NCBI RefSeq assembly: GCF_003319125.1
Contig: NZ_QOHG01000012.1
Coordinates: 1 to 64,000 of the forward strand
Direction: 5' to 3'
DNA: 64,000 nt
Source of the DNA: Blastococcus sp. TF02A-26
GTDB lineage: Bacteria; Actinomycetota; Actinomycetes; Mycobacteriales; Geodermatophilaceae
Shown: positions 1 to 8,288 of the stretch, piece after piece
Layout of the letters: each line of letters starts with the position of its first letter
Position numbering within the stretch: position 1 is the stretch's first letter
Program-made: the position numbers and the translations under genes
The notes under the pieces: model-generated
The model's database searches: none
Told to the model about the DNA's origin: nothing
The model's input: only the letters and a program-made list of their open reading frames with translations

Positions 1-62
1 TCACCGCGGCGGGCGACCCGGACCACGTCACGCTTGAACTCCGGCGGGAACTTCTTGGGCAC
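1..62 (-). CDS. IS3-family transposase OrfA, N-terminal fragment
   Basis: Only about 20 codons are inside the window; the gene runs off the left edge. Read from a GTG at 62, the peptide begins VPKKFPPEFKRDVVRVARR, which resembles the first helix of IS3/IS911-type OrfA, the DNA-binding subunit of a two-frame transposase (family knowledge). A GGAAGG ribosome-binding-like stretch lies about 8 bases upstream. The call rests on this short peptide alone, so the exact IS group cannot be given. Confidence 0.6.
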   Translation of the reverse strand, partial: MPKKFPPEFKRDVVRVARRG

Positions 63-107
63 AGCGACATCCTTCCCACGGGACAAGATTCCGCAGAACG
101 AGTGTCA
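1..107 (-). mobile_element. Probable terminal part of an IS3-like insertion sequence
   Basis: The OrfA start at 62 is followed, towards the right, by a short leader and then the string TGACACTCGTTCTGCGG read on the minus strand, beginning at 107. IS3 elements usually end in 5'-TG...CA-3' close upstream of OrfA, so 107 is a plausible element end (inference). The other end, and hence the inverted repeat and target duplication, lie outside the window and cannot be checked here. Confidence 0.4.
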
Positions 108-827
108 ACTGAAGGCGCAGCAATCCCTGCCCACCGCGTTCTGAAGGCCGCGGGCGTCGTCTCACCGGACTTCCGCTGGCTCGAGCCGGGGCGGACTGAC
201 AGCCCCGAGCAGATGCTTCGGGACGAGGGGGTCCAATTTGACGACGCGGGTCGAGCGTCAAAAGCGCAGCGCTTCACGAGTAGTGAACTCGCGCTGCTGG
301 TGGGCCTCGAGCCGGAGACGCCACCGGCCGAGCTCTCCGTGCCTGCGTTGGACGCACAAGCTGACTTACGCGATCGCTTCATCGGCCAGTTGGGTGAGGC
401 TCAGAGTCCGGAGACCGTCCACGGCCTCCTCGCCCTCCTCGACGGGTGGACCAAGCTCGGCGGGCGCCTGGAGTTCGGGGAGGCGGGGGAGGTCTCTTGC
501 TACATGATGGCAACTGAGGCGGCCAAGCTGGGCGACAAGATCTGGCCCCTCACCGTTTACCCCTCAGGGAAAGTCGAGGTGGTCTTCCAGTACCTGCTGT
601 ATCGCCCTCCGTTCGACCGCTGGGACCTTCGAGACGCGTTCCGTCGCCGCCTGAACGAGGTGCCCGGAATCGAGCTGCCCATCGCCAAGGTCTCTATGCG
701 TCCCGGCTTCCACGTCGACGTGACTGCAGGGGAGGTGGCTCGGCAGGCCCTACTCAGCCACTTGGAGTGGTTCCGGCAGCAGGCAACGGATGCCGCCGAA
801 GGTGAGGACCTGCCCACGTCGAACTGA
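102..827 (+). CDS. Hypothetical protein, probably truncated at its N-terminus by the insertion sequence
   Basis: I do not recognise a named family. The open frame begins with a GTG at 102 that would sit inside the presumed IS end and has no convincing ribosome-binding site, so the 241-residue product may be the 3' part of a longer gene. The N-terminal half is acidic and linker-like; the C-terminal half (from about residue 105) is a compact alpha/beta-looking domain ending in a tryptophan-containing helix (HLEWFRQQ). It converges on the PLD-helicase gene, with 98 bases between the two stops. Its lower GC matches the helicase, suggesting both arrived together (inference). Confidence 0.6.
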   Translation: MSTEGAAIPAHRVLKAAGVVSPDFRWLEPGRTDSPEQMLRDEGVQFDDAGRASKAQRFTSSELALLVGLEPETPPAELSVPALDAQADLRDRFIGQLGEAQSPETVHGLLALLDGWTKLGGRLEFGEAGEVSCYMMATEAAKLGDKIWPLTVYPSGKVEVVFQYLLYRPPFDRWDLRDAFRRRLNEVPGIELPIAKVSMRPGFHVDVTAGEVARQALLSHLEWFRQQATDAAEGEDLPTSN

Positions 828-925
828 TCGGGGGAGCACACCCCGTGCTCGCACGCAGCGAGCGAGCGGCGACCGCCGTTCAGCCGTGTCGGGTTATCCG
901 CGGTTGCGGTTCAGCGTCGTGATGG

Positions 926-3900
926 CTACGCCACCTTCGCCGCATGGAAGACCTCCCCTGGAAGCGCATGCTGAAGCTTCCAAAGGATCCGCATGGGGCG
1001 CTCGCCGGCGTGCGACAGATACGTCATCGGTCCGGCGTAGAGGTAGGGCGGCGTTCCCAGTGTCCCGTCCGCGACCTTCGATTCGCGGATAAAGAGGTGG
1101 ACGGACGTGCCCATGTCACGGTGGTAGATATACCGCTGGCCAGTAGGTGACCGCTCCGCGGTTGCGTTCTGCGACTCCCACTGGAAGAGCGTCGGCGAGA
1201 TGGCTCGGTCGGCATACATGGTCGTGGGGGAGAAGTGCGCCTCCGTTTTGCGCAGCGTCACGAAGAAGACGTCGGCCAGATCGCCGGGCACCCAGCGCAC
1301 GCCGGAGCCCCACGTCCCGTTGAGGTCGCGCATCCCGAAGGCAGCCAGTGCCTCGTCGCGGCTGTAGCGCGCGTGGACGTGCAGCGGTCGAGGACCGTCC
1401 ACTTCCAACGCGGGAGTCACCCGCTCGATGCGCTCATGGAGGACGCCGCTGAGCTCGCTGAGTTCGTCGGCGCGGGCGCGGTTCGCCAGCAGCCGGGCAA
1501 GCGTGGCCTCCACGCTGCTGAACGGCGTGCGCGAACCGAACAGCGAGAAGTGGAGCATCGCGGTCAGGCGGCCGAGTCGCTCGTCCTCGTCGATTGCGGC
1601 GCCCGCGGCGGCAGATTGGAGGAATTGCAGCCGTTCCTCGTCGTCGACGTGCAGCATGCGCCCGAAGGCGGCGCCGAGAGCGGCGTCGTCCGGGCCAGCC
1701 GGGTCCTCCTCCCACCCTGCTGTGCGCCGCAGGTCGAGCCAGCTCCGGCCGCTCCCGCGATACAGGTCCTCCAGCTCGATCCCCGTGTCTTCAACGAACT
1801 CCGTCAGCGTCGGACGCTGTAGGCGGCGGGCCTCGCTGACCAATCCCTTCCAGGACACCGACAGTGACTGCCTGATGTTGTCGAGGATGATCTTCTCGGC
1901 GACCCGGTCCAGCTGGATGTGGCAGCCGGCCGGTAGGCGCGGGAATGCCTGCTCCACGTCACGCTGCAGCCCCCGTCGAGAACTGCCGGTCAGCGCGCGT
2001 AACCGCAGGTCGAAGCGGAACTCCGTGTGCTGGGCGCCGATGAAGTCGAGCACCGTCAGGCACGGCTTGTCGTCGGCGAGGCGCAGGCCGCGGCCGAGTT
2101 GCTGCAGGAAGACTGTGGCGCTCTCAGTCGGCCGGAGGAACAGCACAGTGTCGACGGTGGGGATGTCGAGGCCCTCGTTGAAGAGATCCACCGCAAAAAG
2201 CACGTTGACGGTCCGGTCTCGGAGCGCGTCGAGCGCCGCTTTCCGCTCCTCGCGAGAAGAGGTCGCCGTGACCGCCCGGCTCGGGATGCCGGCTGCCGTG
2301 AACTTCTCTGCCATGTAGATCGCGTGCTGCACGCTCACGCAGAACCCGAGTGCGCGCATGCGGCCCGGGTCCTCGATCTTGTCCCGAACGGCTTGCAGCA
2401 CCAGCCGGACACGGTGGTCGTTGCCCGTGTAGATGCTCGTCAGCTGGGCGACGTCATAGCCCTTGCCACGACGCCACCGGAGCTGGTCAAGGGCCACGTC
2501 GTCGTGAATCCCGAAGTACTGGAACGGCGAGAGCAGGCGTTGCTCGAGCGCCTCCCACAGGCGCAGCTCCACCGCGGACCGCCCGTCGAACCACGACCGG
2601 ACGTCGGCGCCATCGGTGCGCTCGGGCGTGGCGGTGAGGCCGACCAGCACCTTCGGCTTCAGGTGCTCGAGCAGGCGGCGATATGTGGCCGCCTCGGCGT
2701 GGTGGAACTCGTCGATCACGACGAGGTCGAAGCGCGTCGGATCCAGCTCGTCCAGGGACAAGTGAGTGAGGGACTGCACCGAGGCGAACACATGCGTCCA
2801 CTCCCGCGGGCGCTGGCCGCCGACGAAGAGCTCGCCGAAGTCCCCCTGCCGCAGCACGTGGCGGAACGTGGATAGGCTCTGTGCCAGCAGCTCCTCGCGG
2901 TGGGCGATGAACAGGACACTGTCGATGCCGTCCGCTGCGCGGAGCCGGCGGTAGTCCAACGCAGAGACGACGGTCTTCCCCGTGCCCGTGGCCATCACGA
3001 CGAGGTTCCGCCAGCGGTCGTGCACTCTGCGCTCGGCATCGAGCTTGTCGAGGATCTCTTGCTGGTAGCCGTAGGGGCGGACGTCCAGGGCGGTGATCTG
3101 GATGGGCAGATCGGTGGGGCCGCCTCTCTCGGCGTTCAGTGCCTGCCGCAGCCGATCGCCGTCCTCGGCAGGCTGGTACGTCTCGAACGACGGATCGGCC
3201 CAGTAGCTGGCGAAGGTCTCCTCGAACGTCGCAAGCAGGTGAGCCTGCTCGACGGATGAGAGGCGGACGTTCCACTCCAGCCCGTCGTGCATGGCGGTGT
3301 GCGAGAGGTTGGACGAACCGACGTACGCGGTCGACAGGCCCGTAGAGCGGTGGAAGAGCCAGGCCTTGGCATGGAGGCGGGTCGTCCGCGTCTCGTAGGA
3401 CACCTTCACCTCGGCGCCGAGCTCAACCAGGCGATCGAGGGCGCGCTGATCGGTGGCGCCCATGTACGTCGTGGTGATGACGCGCAGCCGCCCGCCTCGG
3501 GCGACGAGGCGGCGGACGGCGTCCTCGATGAGGAGCAGCCCCCGCCACTTGATGAATGCGCAGAGCAGGTCGACATCTTCTGCCGAAGCGAACTCCCGCT
3601 GCACCTCGTGCCCGATTCGTGGCTCATTGGGGCCGTTCACCAAAAGGGCGCTGGCGGTCAGCGGGATGTCCGGACGCGCCGGGAAGCTGGGCGGTCCCGG
3701 GATCCCGCTCGGTTCCGCGACCCCGAGAAGCACTTGCGGCGGCGCGACTAGCTGGAGATCGCTGCTGTCGGGATCCCCGGCCATCTCGTTGATCGCCGCG
3801 AGGATGCGGTTCGCCAATTCGAACTGCCGCGCGACCGCCTGGCTGTCGCTACCGCCGGCGAGCCGCAGCGCCTTGGCAGCTGATTGAGCGACATGTCGCG

Positions 3901-4030
3901 TCAGCGCGACGTGGGCGTCCACCGGGTCGACCTGACCCAGCTGAGTCAGCGCGGGCGGAAGAGCGTCGAGCTGCGTCTGGAGACGCTCGGTGATGAGGTC
4001 CTCGTACAGGCCAGCGAAAACGTCCCCCAT
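926..4030 (-). CDS. PLD-domain superfamily 2 helicase with DUF3427 C-terminus
   Basis: A 1034-residue ATP-dependent nucleic-acid motor. Seen in order: an N-terminal helical region; a PLD-type nuclease motif, HAK followed by GSSN (about residues 220-241); Walker A ATGTGKT (347-353); a DEFH box (440-443); a TATP motif (about 465); and QQLGRGLR, motif VI (643-650). The last third matches the DUF3427 region that normally follows this helicase core. Only one HxK motif is present, so a PLD active site would need a dimer (family knowledge). Such proteins are frequent in mobile and defence loci; a role in degrading or remodelling foreign nucleic acid is inference. Base composition is less GC-rich than the genes beyond 8 kb, consistent with transfer. 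Confidence 0.9.
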   Translation of the reverse strand: MGDVFAGLYEDLITERLQTQLDALPPALTQLGQVDPVDAHVALTRHVAQSAAKALRLAGGSDSQAVARQFELANRILAAINEMAGDPDSSDLQLVAPPQVLLGVAEPSGIPGPPSFPARPDIPLTASALLVNGPNEPRIGHEVQREFASAEDVDLLCAFIKWRGLLLIEDAVRRLVARGGRLRVITTTYMGATDQRALDRLVELGAEVKVSYETRTTRLHAKAWLFHRSTGLSTAYVGSSNLSHTAMHDGLEWNVRLSSVEQAHLLATFEETFASYWADPSFETYQPAEDGDRLRQALNAERGGPTDLPIQITALDVRPYGYQQEILDKLDAERRVHDRWRNLVVMATGTGKTVVSALDYRRLRAADGIDSVLFIAHREELLAQSLSTFRHVLRQGDFGELFVGGQRPREWTHVFASVQSLTHLSLDELDPTRFDLVVIDEFHHAEAATYRRLLEHLKPKVLVGLTATPERTDGADVRSWFDGRSAVELRLWEALEQRLLSPFQYFGIHDDVALDQLRWRRGKGYDVAQLTSIYTGNDHRVRLVLQAVRDKIEDPGRMRALGFCVSVQHAIYMAEKFTAAGIPSRAVTATSSREERKAALDALRDRTVNVLFAVDLFNEGLDIPTVDTVLFLRPTESATVFLQQLGRGLRLADDKPCLTVLDFIGAQHTEFRFDLRLRALTGSSRRGLQRDVEQAFPRLPAGCHIQLDRVAEKIILDNIRQSLSVSWKGLVSEARRLQRPTLTEFVEDTGIELEDLYRGSGRSWLDLRRTAGWEEDPAGPDDAALGAAFGRMLHVDDEERLQFLQSAAAGAAIDEDERLGRLTAMLHFSLFGSRTPFSSVEATLARLLANRARADELSELSGVLHERIERVTPALEVDGPRPLHVHARYSRDEALAAFGMRDLNGTWGSGVRWVPGDLADVFFVTLRKTEAHFSPTTMYADRAISPTLFQWESQNATAERSPTGQRYIYHRDMGTSVHLFIRESKVADGTLGTPPYLYAGPMTYLSHAGERPMRILWKLQHALPGEVFHAAKVA

Positions 4031-4251
4031 GTGGCGAAGGTATCGGGAAGGTGCCTCGTGACTATTGTGGCTCGTGCGTACGGGAGGGCGCGTCCACTGA
4101 TCGCGACGCGCTACCGCCTAGTGAGCGCCTCGATCGAGCGTCCTCGGGATGCCAATCACCTCGCCACGTCGGGTGAGGCTGGCCCAAAGCGCGCAAATCA
4201 CGAACGGCCCAGCTTTACGCTCACACGGCCCTCTCGCCCCTTAGGAGTCCG

Positions 4252-5421
4252 TTGCACGCGCTGCTGTCCCTCTCGGCGCCGAAGATCGCCGCCCTCATCG
4301 CCGGCGCCGCATTCATTGGCGGTGCCATAGGGATGGGCGCCGCGGCTTTGACAGGACCGGATGAATCGGTCGGCGCGACGGTCGTCGACGTGGTGGACGG
4401 CGACACCATCGATGTCAGCTACGACGGCGAAGAGCACCGGGTGCGATTGCTCAACATCGACACTCCGGAGACCGTCAACCCCAACGAGCCGGTCGAGTGC
4501 CTTGGGCCCGAGGCGTCGGAGTACCTGCACAGGGCGCTTCCGGCAGGCACGTCCGTGCGCTTGGAGTTCGACGAGGAGCGGACCGACGGGTACGGCCGGC
4601 AACTGGCGGGTGTCTTCCTCGGCGGGCGGCTCATCAATGCCGACATCGCCCGTGAAGGTCTGGGTGTCGCCATGAGCGTCGGTGGTAACACCAGGTTCCT
4701 CGATGAGGTGCAGGCCGCCCAGCTGGAGGCGGAGGAGCAGGGTCGCGGCCTGTTCGCGTCCGAAATCGAGTGCACCCTGCCGGCTCAGGTTCAGGCACTG
4801 GAGCAGGCTGCGGCGACCGAGCCGCCGCCTGTCACTGCTCTCCCCGAAGACATTGCTGCAGCAGGCTCTGCATTCGACTCGGCGTTCCTCGACGCCGTTG
4901 CGCTCCTCGCGGTCCTGAACGGCGACGTGGACGTCTACCCGCTCGTTGCCTTCGACCGAGACGGCCTAGCGGACATGCGCGGTCGAATGATCGTGGTGAA
5001 GGAGCAACTGAGCGCCCTCCGGCGAACGAACGCGACGACCTACACCCAAGCACTGCAAGCGGCCGAGGAGGCCCAGCGGACCGCCGAAGAAGCCGCGGCC
5101 CAGCAGGCGGCGGCTGCCCAGGCGGCCGCCGAGCAGGCGGCGGCTTCCCCAACGCCGCGGCCCACCGGTCCTGCGTCGAGTGGCGGTAGCTCCAGCGGTG
5201 GTTCACGGCCGACTCCTGCGCCGGCTCCGGCTCCGGCTCCGGCTCCGGTCCCCACCCCGGCTCCTGCTCCGGTCCCCGCTCCGGCTCCGGCACCTGCCCC
5301 GTCGGGAGGCTCGGACAACTACACGGGTTGTCGGGCATACGGCCCTAACGGCACGTCCGTCGACGACCAGGGACGCCGCTACACCAAGATTGACTGCACG
5401 ACGCGCCTGCCGATCGGCTGA
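4252..5421 (+). CDS. Secreted or surface thermonuclease (SNase-like) with Pro-Ala linker
   Basis: A 389-residue protein starting at TTG 4252, chosen because AGGAG sits four bases upstream. Residues about 10-35 form a hydrophobic signal or anchor helix. A staphylococcal-nuclease-like domain follows (about 40-170): the VDGDT strand, RLLNIDTPE (catalytic Arg and Glu positions) and the later GYGRQLA arginine. Then come an Ala/Glu-rich coiled segment (about 265-300), a Gly/Ser plus (PA)n linker, and a small C-terminal cysteine-containing domain beginning CRAYGPNGTSVDD. The family cleaves DNA and RNA with Ca2+. Extracellular nutrition or DNA turnover is inferred from the leader. Confidence 0.9.
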   Translation: MHALLSLSAPKIAALIAGAAFIGGAIGMGAAALTGPDESVGATVVDVVDGDTIDVSYDGEEHRVRLLNIDTPETVNPNEPVECLGPEASEYLHRALPAGTSVRLEFDEERTDGYGRQLAGVFLGGRLINADIAREGLGVAMSVGGNTRFLDEVQAAQLEAEEQGRGLFASEIECTLPAQVQALEQAAATEPPPVTALPEDIAAAGSAFDSAFLDAVALLAVLNGDVDVYPLVAFDRDGLADMRGRMIVVKEQLSALRRTNATTYTQALQAAEEAQRTAEEAAAQQAAAAQAAAEQAAASPTPRPTGPASSGGSSSGGSRPTPAPAPAPAPAPVPTPAPAPVPAPAPAPAPSGGSDNYTGCRAYGPNGTSVDDQGRRYTKIDCTTRLPIG

Positions 5422-5568
5422 TGCTGGCGAACACATGCCGTTGCAACTCCTTCTGACGCCAGTCAAGGCCGGAAGTCCTGATCCCGTCGCATTTATGGCC
5501 GTCCTCGGCCCGCGCCGCGGTGGCGGGCTCCGTACGCTGGGCGCAGACGAGCAGGGGGAGGACCCATC

Positions 5569-5754
5569 GTGGCGAGGCACCTGAACGACGAGACCGCCGA
5601 GTTCAAGATGCCCCGGCCGGGCAAGCACGCGGCCGAGGACGACGACCACATTGATGAGGCCGCCGCCCAGCCGGAGGCCACCCAGCGCTTTGACCCGGGC
5701 TTCCGCGAGCGGCCGAAGCCGGCTCCGCCCGCGCCGCAGGACCGGAACCAGTAG
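5569..5754 (+). CDS. Small acidic protein, MARHL-DETAEF family copy 1
   Basis: Family not recognised. A 61-residue product starts at GTG 5569, five bases after GGGGGAGG. It begins MARHLNDETAEFKMPRPGKH, followed by an acidic DDD stretch and RFDPGFR. A second copy with the same plan (MARHL.DETAEF..PR.G.HA...DDD......RFDPGFR) lies at 7288. The two bracket the ADP-ribosylglycohydrolase fusion gene, which is on the opposite strand and ends five bases from this stop. There is no membrane segment. The conserved paralogue makes it a real gene despite its size. Confidence 0.7.
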   Translation: MARHLNDETAEFKMPRPGKHAAEDDDHIDEAAAQPEATQRFDPGFRERPKPAPPAPQDRNQ

Positions 5755-5758
5755 GAGC

Positions 5759-7153
5759 TCAGCGCGCGGCCAGGCGCTCCAGCGCGCCGGTGAAGCTGGC
5801 GTTCCACAGGCCGAGGTGCGGCCAGCGCTCGGCAACGTGGCGCGTGGCCTCCTCGACCGACATCCCCTCCTCGCGCACGAGGTAGCCGCGCAGCACCAGC
5901 CCGGTGCGTGAGGCGCCGCCGTGGCAGTGCACCAGCAGACGGTGCCCTTCGTCCTTCAGCGCCTTCATGTCGTCGAGGACGTCGGCCAGCATCACGTCGA
6001 GGTCGGCGTTGTACTCGTTGTCCGCGATGTAGGCCATCCGGTGCACCGGGTGCGGGAACGGCTCGCCCAGCCGGCACAGCGAGATAACGGCGAAGTCCTC
6101 GTCGCTGTACCGGGCGCCGTCCAGGTTCCCCGCCCAGATCCCCGGCAGGACCTCCGCCGGCCCGATCCGCGGGATGACGCCGGGGTCGTAGCTCTGCTGC
6201 ACGCCCGAGTCCAGCGCCGCAGCGAGTTGCTGCAGGTCCGCCAGCCGCCACACCCGGTCGCCGTGCCCGGGCACTCGACCGTGCACCGCCGACGCCCACC
6301 GCGACGGGATGCCGCCCATCCCGTACACCGCGCCGGCCAGCCCGCCGGCCACGCACGCGACCGTGTCGGCGTCCCCGCCCAGGTCGATGACCAGGCGGAG
6401 CACGGAGGCGAAGTCGGTGCCATTCCGCAGCGCCCACACCGCCTGGCCGAGCGTCGGCCACACCGCGCCATTGCTCTCGGTTGCCTGCTCCGGCGTCCAG
6501 TCCGGCGCCAGCACCGTCGCCCAGCGCTCCTGGTGCTCCGCAAGCACCAACGGAAGCGCCGAGGGGATGGCGGCCAGGACATCCCCGCCGTCCAGCGCCA
6601 CCCGCATCAGCTCGTGGAAGACCGCGCACCCCTCTCCGGCCGACGGGTCGCCGTGGGTGAGCGCCGAGATCCGCCGGGCGGCGTCCATCGTGGCGGCGGT
6701 GCCGGCGGGCGCGAACTTGATCGCCGCGGGCGTCGTCCGCATCAGCGACCCGTTGCCGGCCGCGTGCCCGGACCCGGCGAAGTGCTCCGCAGCCGCGACG
6801 TCCCAGGAGCGACCCGACCCGAGGACGGCGCGCGTCTGGTTGCCGATGTCCGGCGGGTCAGCCGACGCCCAGGCGCGGAAGCGGTCGAAGACGTCCGCCT
6901 CGTCCAGCCCGGCGTGCTCCACCAGCGACTGGGCGACCAGCAGTGCCATCTGCGTGTCGTCGGTGAACTCGCCCGGCTCCCAGTCAAGCGACCCGCCGCC
7001 ACACATCTCCGTTCTCGACCCGCGAGCCGGCACGGGGAAGCGCGCGGTGAACTGGCTGGGCGGTCCGAACTCGAAGGGCGCTCCGAGCGCGTCCCCGACA
7101 GCCGAGCCGACGAGGGCGCCGGCGGCGCGCGAGGAGCGGTGAAGGGCAGCCAT
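5759..7153 (-). CDS. ADP-ribosylglycohydrolase fused to a dual-specificity-phosphatase-like domain
   Basis: A two-domain enzyme of about 464 residues. The N-terminal domain has the ARH-family motifs GDALG, TDDTQM and DLGGDADTVA, which bind the two Mg2+ ions used to remove ADP-ribose from targets. After about residue 325 a phosphatase-like domain follows, with the complete loop HCHGGASRTG (Cys-x5-Arg) of cysteine-based phosphatases. I prefer ATG 7153 because GGGGGAAG lies eight bases upstream; GTG 7171 would add six residues. The fusion suggests reversal of two modifications, or recognition of an ADP-ribose phosphate product (inference). It is convergent with the 5569 mini-gene and divergent from 7288. 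Confidence 0.9.
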   Translation of the reverse strand: MAALHRSSRAAGALVGSAVGDALGAPFEFGPPSQFTARFPVPARGSRTEMCGGGSLDWEPGEFTDDTQMALLVAQSLVEHAGLDEADVFDRFRAWASADPPDIGNQTRAVLGSGRSWDVAAAEHFAGSGHAAGNGSLMRTTPAAIKFAPAGTAATMDAARRISALTHGDPSAGEGCAVFHELMRVALDGGDVLAAIPSALPLVLAEHQERWATVLAPDWTPEQATESNGAVWPTLGQAVWALRNGTDFASVLRLVIDLGGDADTVACVAGGLAGAVYGMGGIPSRWASAVHGRVPGHGDRVWRLADLQQLAAALDSGVQQSYDPGVIPRIGPAEVLPGIWAGNLDGARYSDEDFAVISLCRLGEPFPHPVHRMAYIADNEYNADLDVMLADVLDDMKALKDEGHRLLVHCHGGASRTGLVLRGYLVREEGMSVEEATRHVAERWPHLGLWNASFTGALERLAAR

Positions 7154-7287
7154 GAGCCGAGCTTCCCCCACGGGTCGTGACTGCCTTCACAGGGTCGTCC
7201 CAGCCTTCCCGCGTGGCTCAGCAGACGCTCGCCCGGCCACGGAACTCCGTACCTTTCGCTCCCGACCGACTACGGAAGGACGGCGTC

Positions 7288-7443
7288 ATGGCCAGGCACC
7301 TGCTCGACGAGACCGCGGAGTTCAGACTGCCCCGGGCAGGACGTCACGCGCGTCCGGACGACGACCAGACCCTCGAGCCCACGCTGCGCTTCGATCCCGG
7401 GTTCCGCCCGTCGCAGCCCCGCCCGGACGTCCGCACGCGCTGA
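7288..7443 (+). CDS. Small acidic protein, MARHL-DETAEF family copy 2
   Basis: A 51-residue paralogue of the product at 5569, beginning MARHLLDETAEFRLPRAGRH and containing the same DDD and RFDPGFR blocks. Start ATG 7288 has GGAAGGA eight bases upstream; an in-frame ATG... extension to 7177 would add a non-conserved leader, so it was rejected. Function unknown. Two copies around one ADP-ribosylglycohydrolase gene suggest a link to that enzyme or simply a local duplication. Confidence 0.7.
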   Translation: MARHLLDETAEFRLPRAGRHARPDDDQTLEPTLRFDPGFRPSQPRPDVRTR

Positions 7444-7512
7444 TCGACGAGGGCCGCTCTCACCTCCGGGGACGGCGTCTAAGCCGGGGGCTCACACGCT
7501 CATACGACGGAC

Positions 7513-7549
7513 GGCAGGAGCGCAGGCCCCCGTGGCCTGCGCTCCTGCC
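7513..7549. terminator. Bidirectional hairpin terminator
   Basis: A perfect 16-bp stem (7513-7528 with 7534-7549) and a five-base loop, followed by a short T-rich end (TTCT). It lies between the convergent genes ending at 7443 and 7567 and can serve both. Confidence 0.85.
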
Positions 7550-7566
7550 TTCTCGTGCGTCGGGAG

Positions 7567-7977
7567 TCAGAACCCGCAGGCGACCGGCTGCGCGGGCGGC
7601 AGGTAGGCGCCACCCGGCACCGCGACCATCCGCGAGGCATCGGTCAGCTGCAGCGGCGTCCGGCTGCGGTCGAAGTCGGTGTGCTCCCACTTCCACTCGG
7701 CGATCCGCGGACCCACCCAGAACAGGTAGATGCCGAGGGTGATGATGCTGAGGAACAACCACTTGAGCCAGTTGCCAAAGAGTCCGGTGGCGGACCCGGT
7801 GAAGACGAGCGGGTAGCCGTCGATGTACGAGTGCTTGGCCCGCCAGCGCTCACGCAGCACGAGCGCGAACGGGTAGCAGATGCCGAGCGTGCAGACGGTG
7901 ATGAGGACGGCGAGGATGCCGGTCCCGACGTAGGTTGCCGCGCCGCCGTCGAAGCGGAAGCGTCCTGACTTGGCCAT
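7567..7977 (-). CDS. DUF898-like small membrane protein
   Basis: A 136-residue protein with two strong membrane segments (about residues 15-35 and 65-88). The spacing ICYPFALVLRERWRAKHSYIDGYPLVFTG is abbreviated here to its key parts: a YPF turn, then RW..KH and G.PL.FTG, as in DUF898/YjgN-type integral membrane proteins of unknown function. Start ATG 7977 has GGGGGA eight bases upstream; longer frames reaching 8256 lack such a site. It is convergent with the 7288 mini-gene across a strong terminator. Confidence 0.8.
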   Translation of the reverse strand: MAKSGRFRFDGGAATYVGTGILAVLITVCTLGICYPFALVLRERWRAKHSYIDGYPLVFTGSATGLFGNWLKWLFLSIITLGIYLFWVGPRIAEWKWEHTDFDRSRTPLQLTDASRMVAVPGGAYLPPAQPVACGF

Positions 7978-8288
7978 ATGGTCCCCCGTGGGTGAGTGGA
8001 TCGGTCCACCAGCCCATCGGCAGTGAGAAGGTCGACCGGTACTGCTGAGTGCCAGAACAACGGGTCGGCCACCGGCGCCAGAGCCTCCGACACCTGAGTC
8101 CCACCCGTGGGTTCCCGACCCACTCGTCCCGATACGGGATAGGGAACCGGCGTGTCTCAGGGAAGCGAGTCTGTTGCGACACAGACTGCCGGGGCGGCGC
8201 GTGAGGTCCCTCGACCTCGCAGGCGCGACGGGGGAGTCGTCGAGCTGTCGCAGCACATCCGACAGTTTCGGCGAAAGAGGTAGCAGCC
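7978..8288. other. 311-base divergent intergenic region
   Basis: Separates the DUF898 gene (minus) from the Ltp-like gene (plus). It holds a perfect inverted repeat, AGTCTGT-N6-ACAGACT (8168-8187), and a short TCCCG-ATA-CGGGA repeat just upstream. I see no RNA gene or convincing small ORF with a ribosome-binding site. Promoters for both neighbours must be here, but no single pair of boxes stands out. Confidence 0.5.
8168..8187. promoter_or_regulatory. Inverted repeat, candidate operator
   Basis: AGTCTGT, six bases, ACAGACT: perfect seven-base arms about 100 bases upstream of the Ltp-like gene at 8289 and within the divergent control region. Operator function is inference from position and symmetry only. 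Confidence 0.35.
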
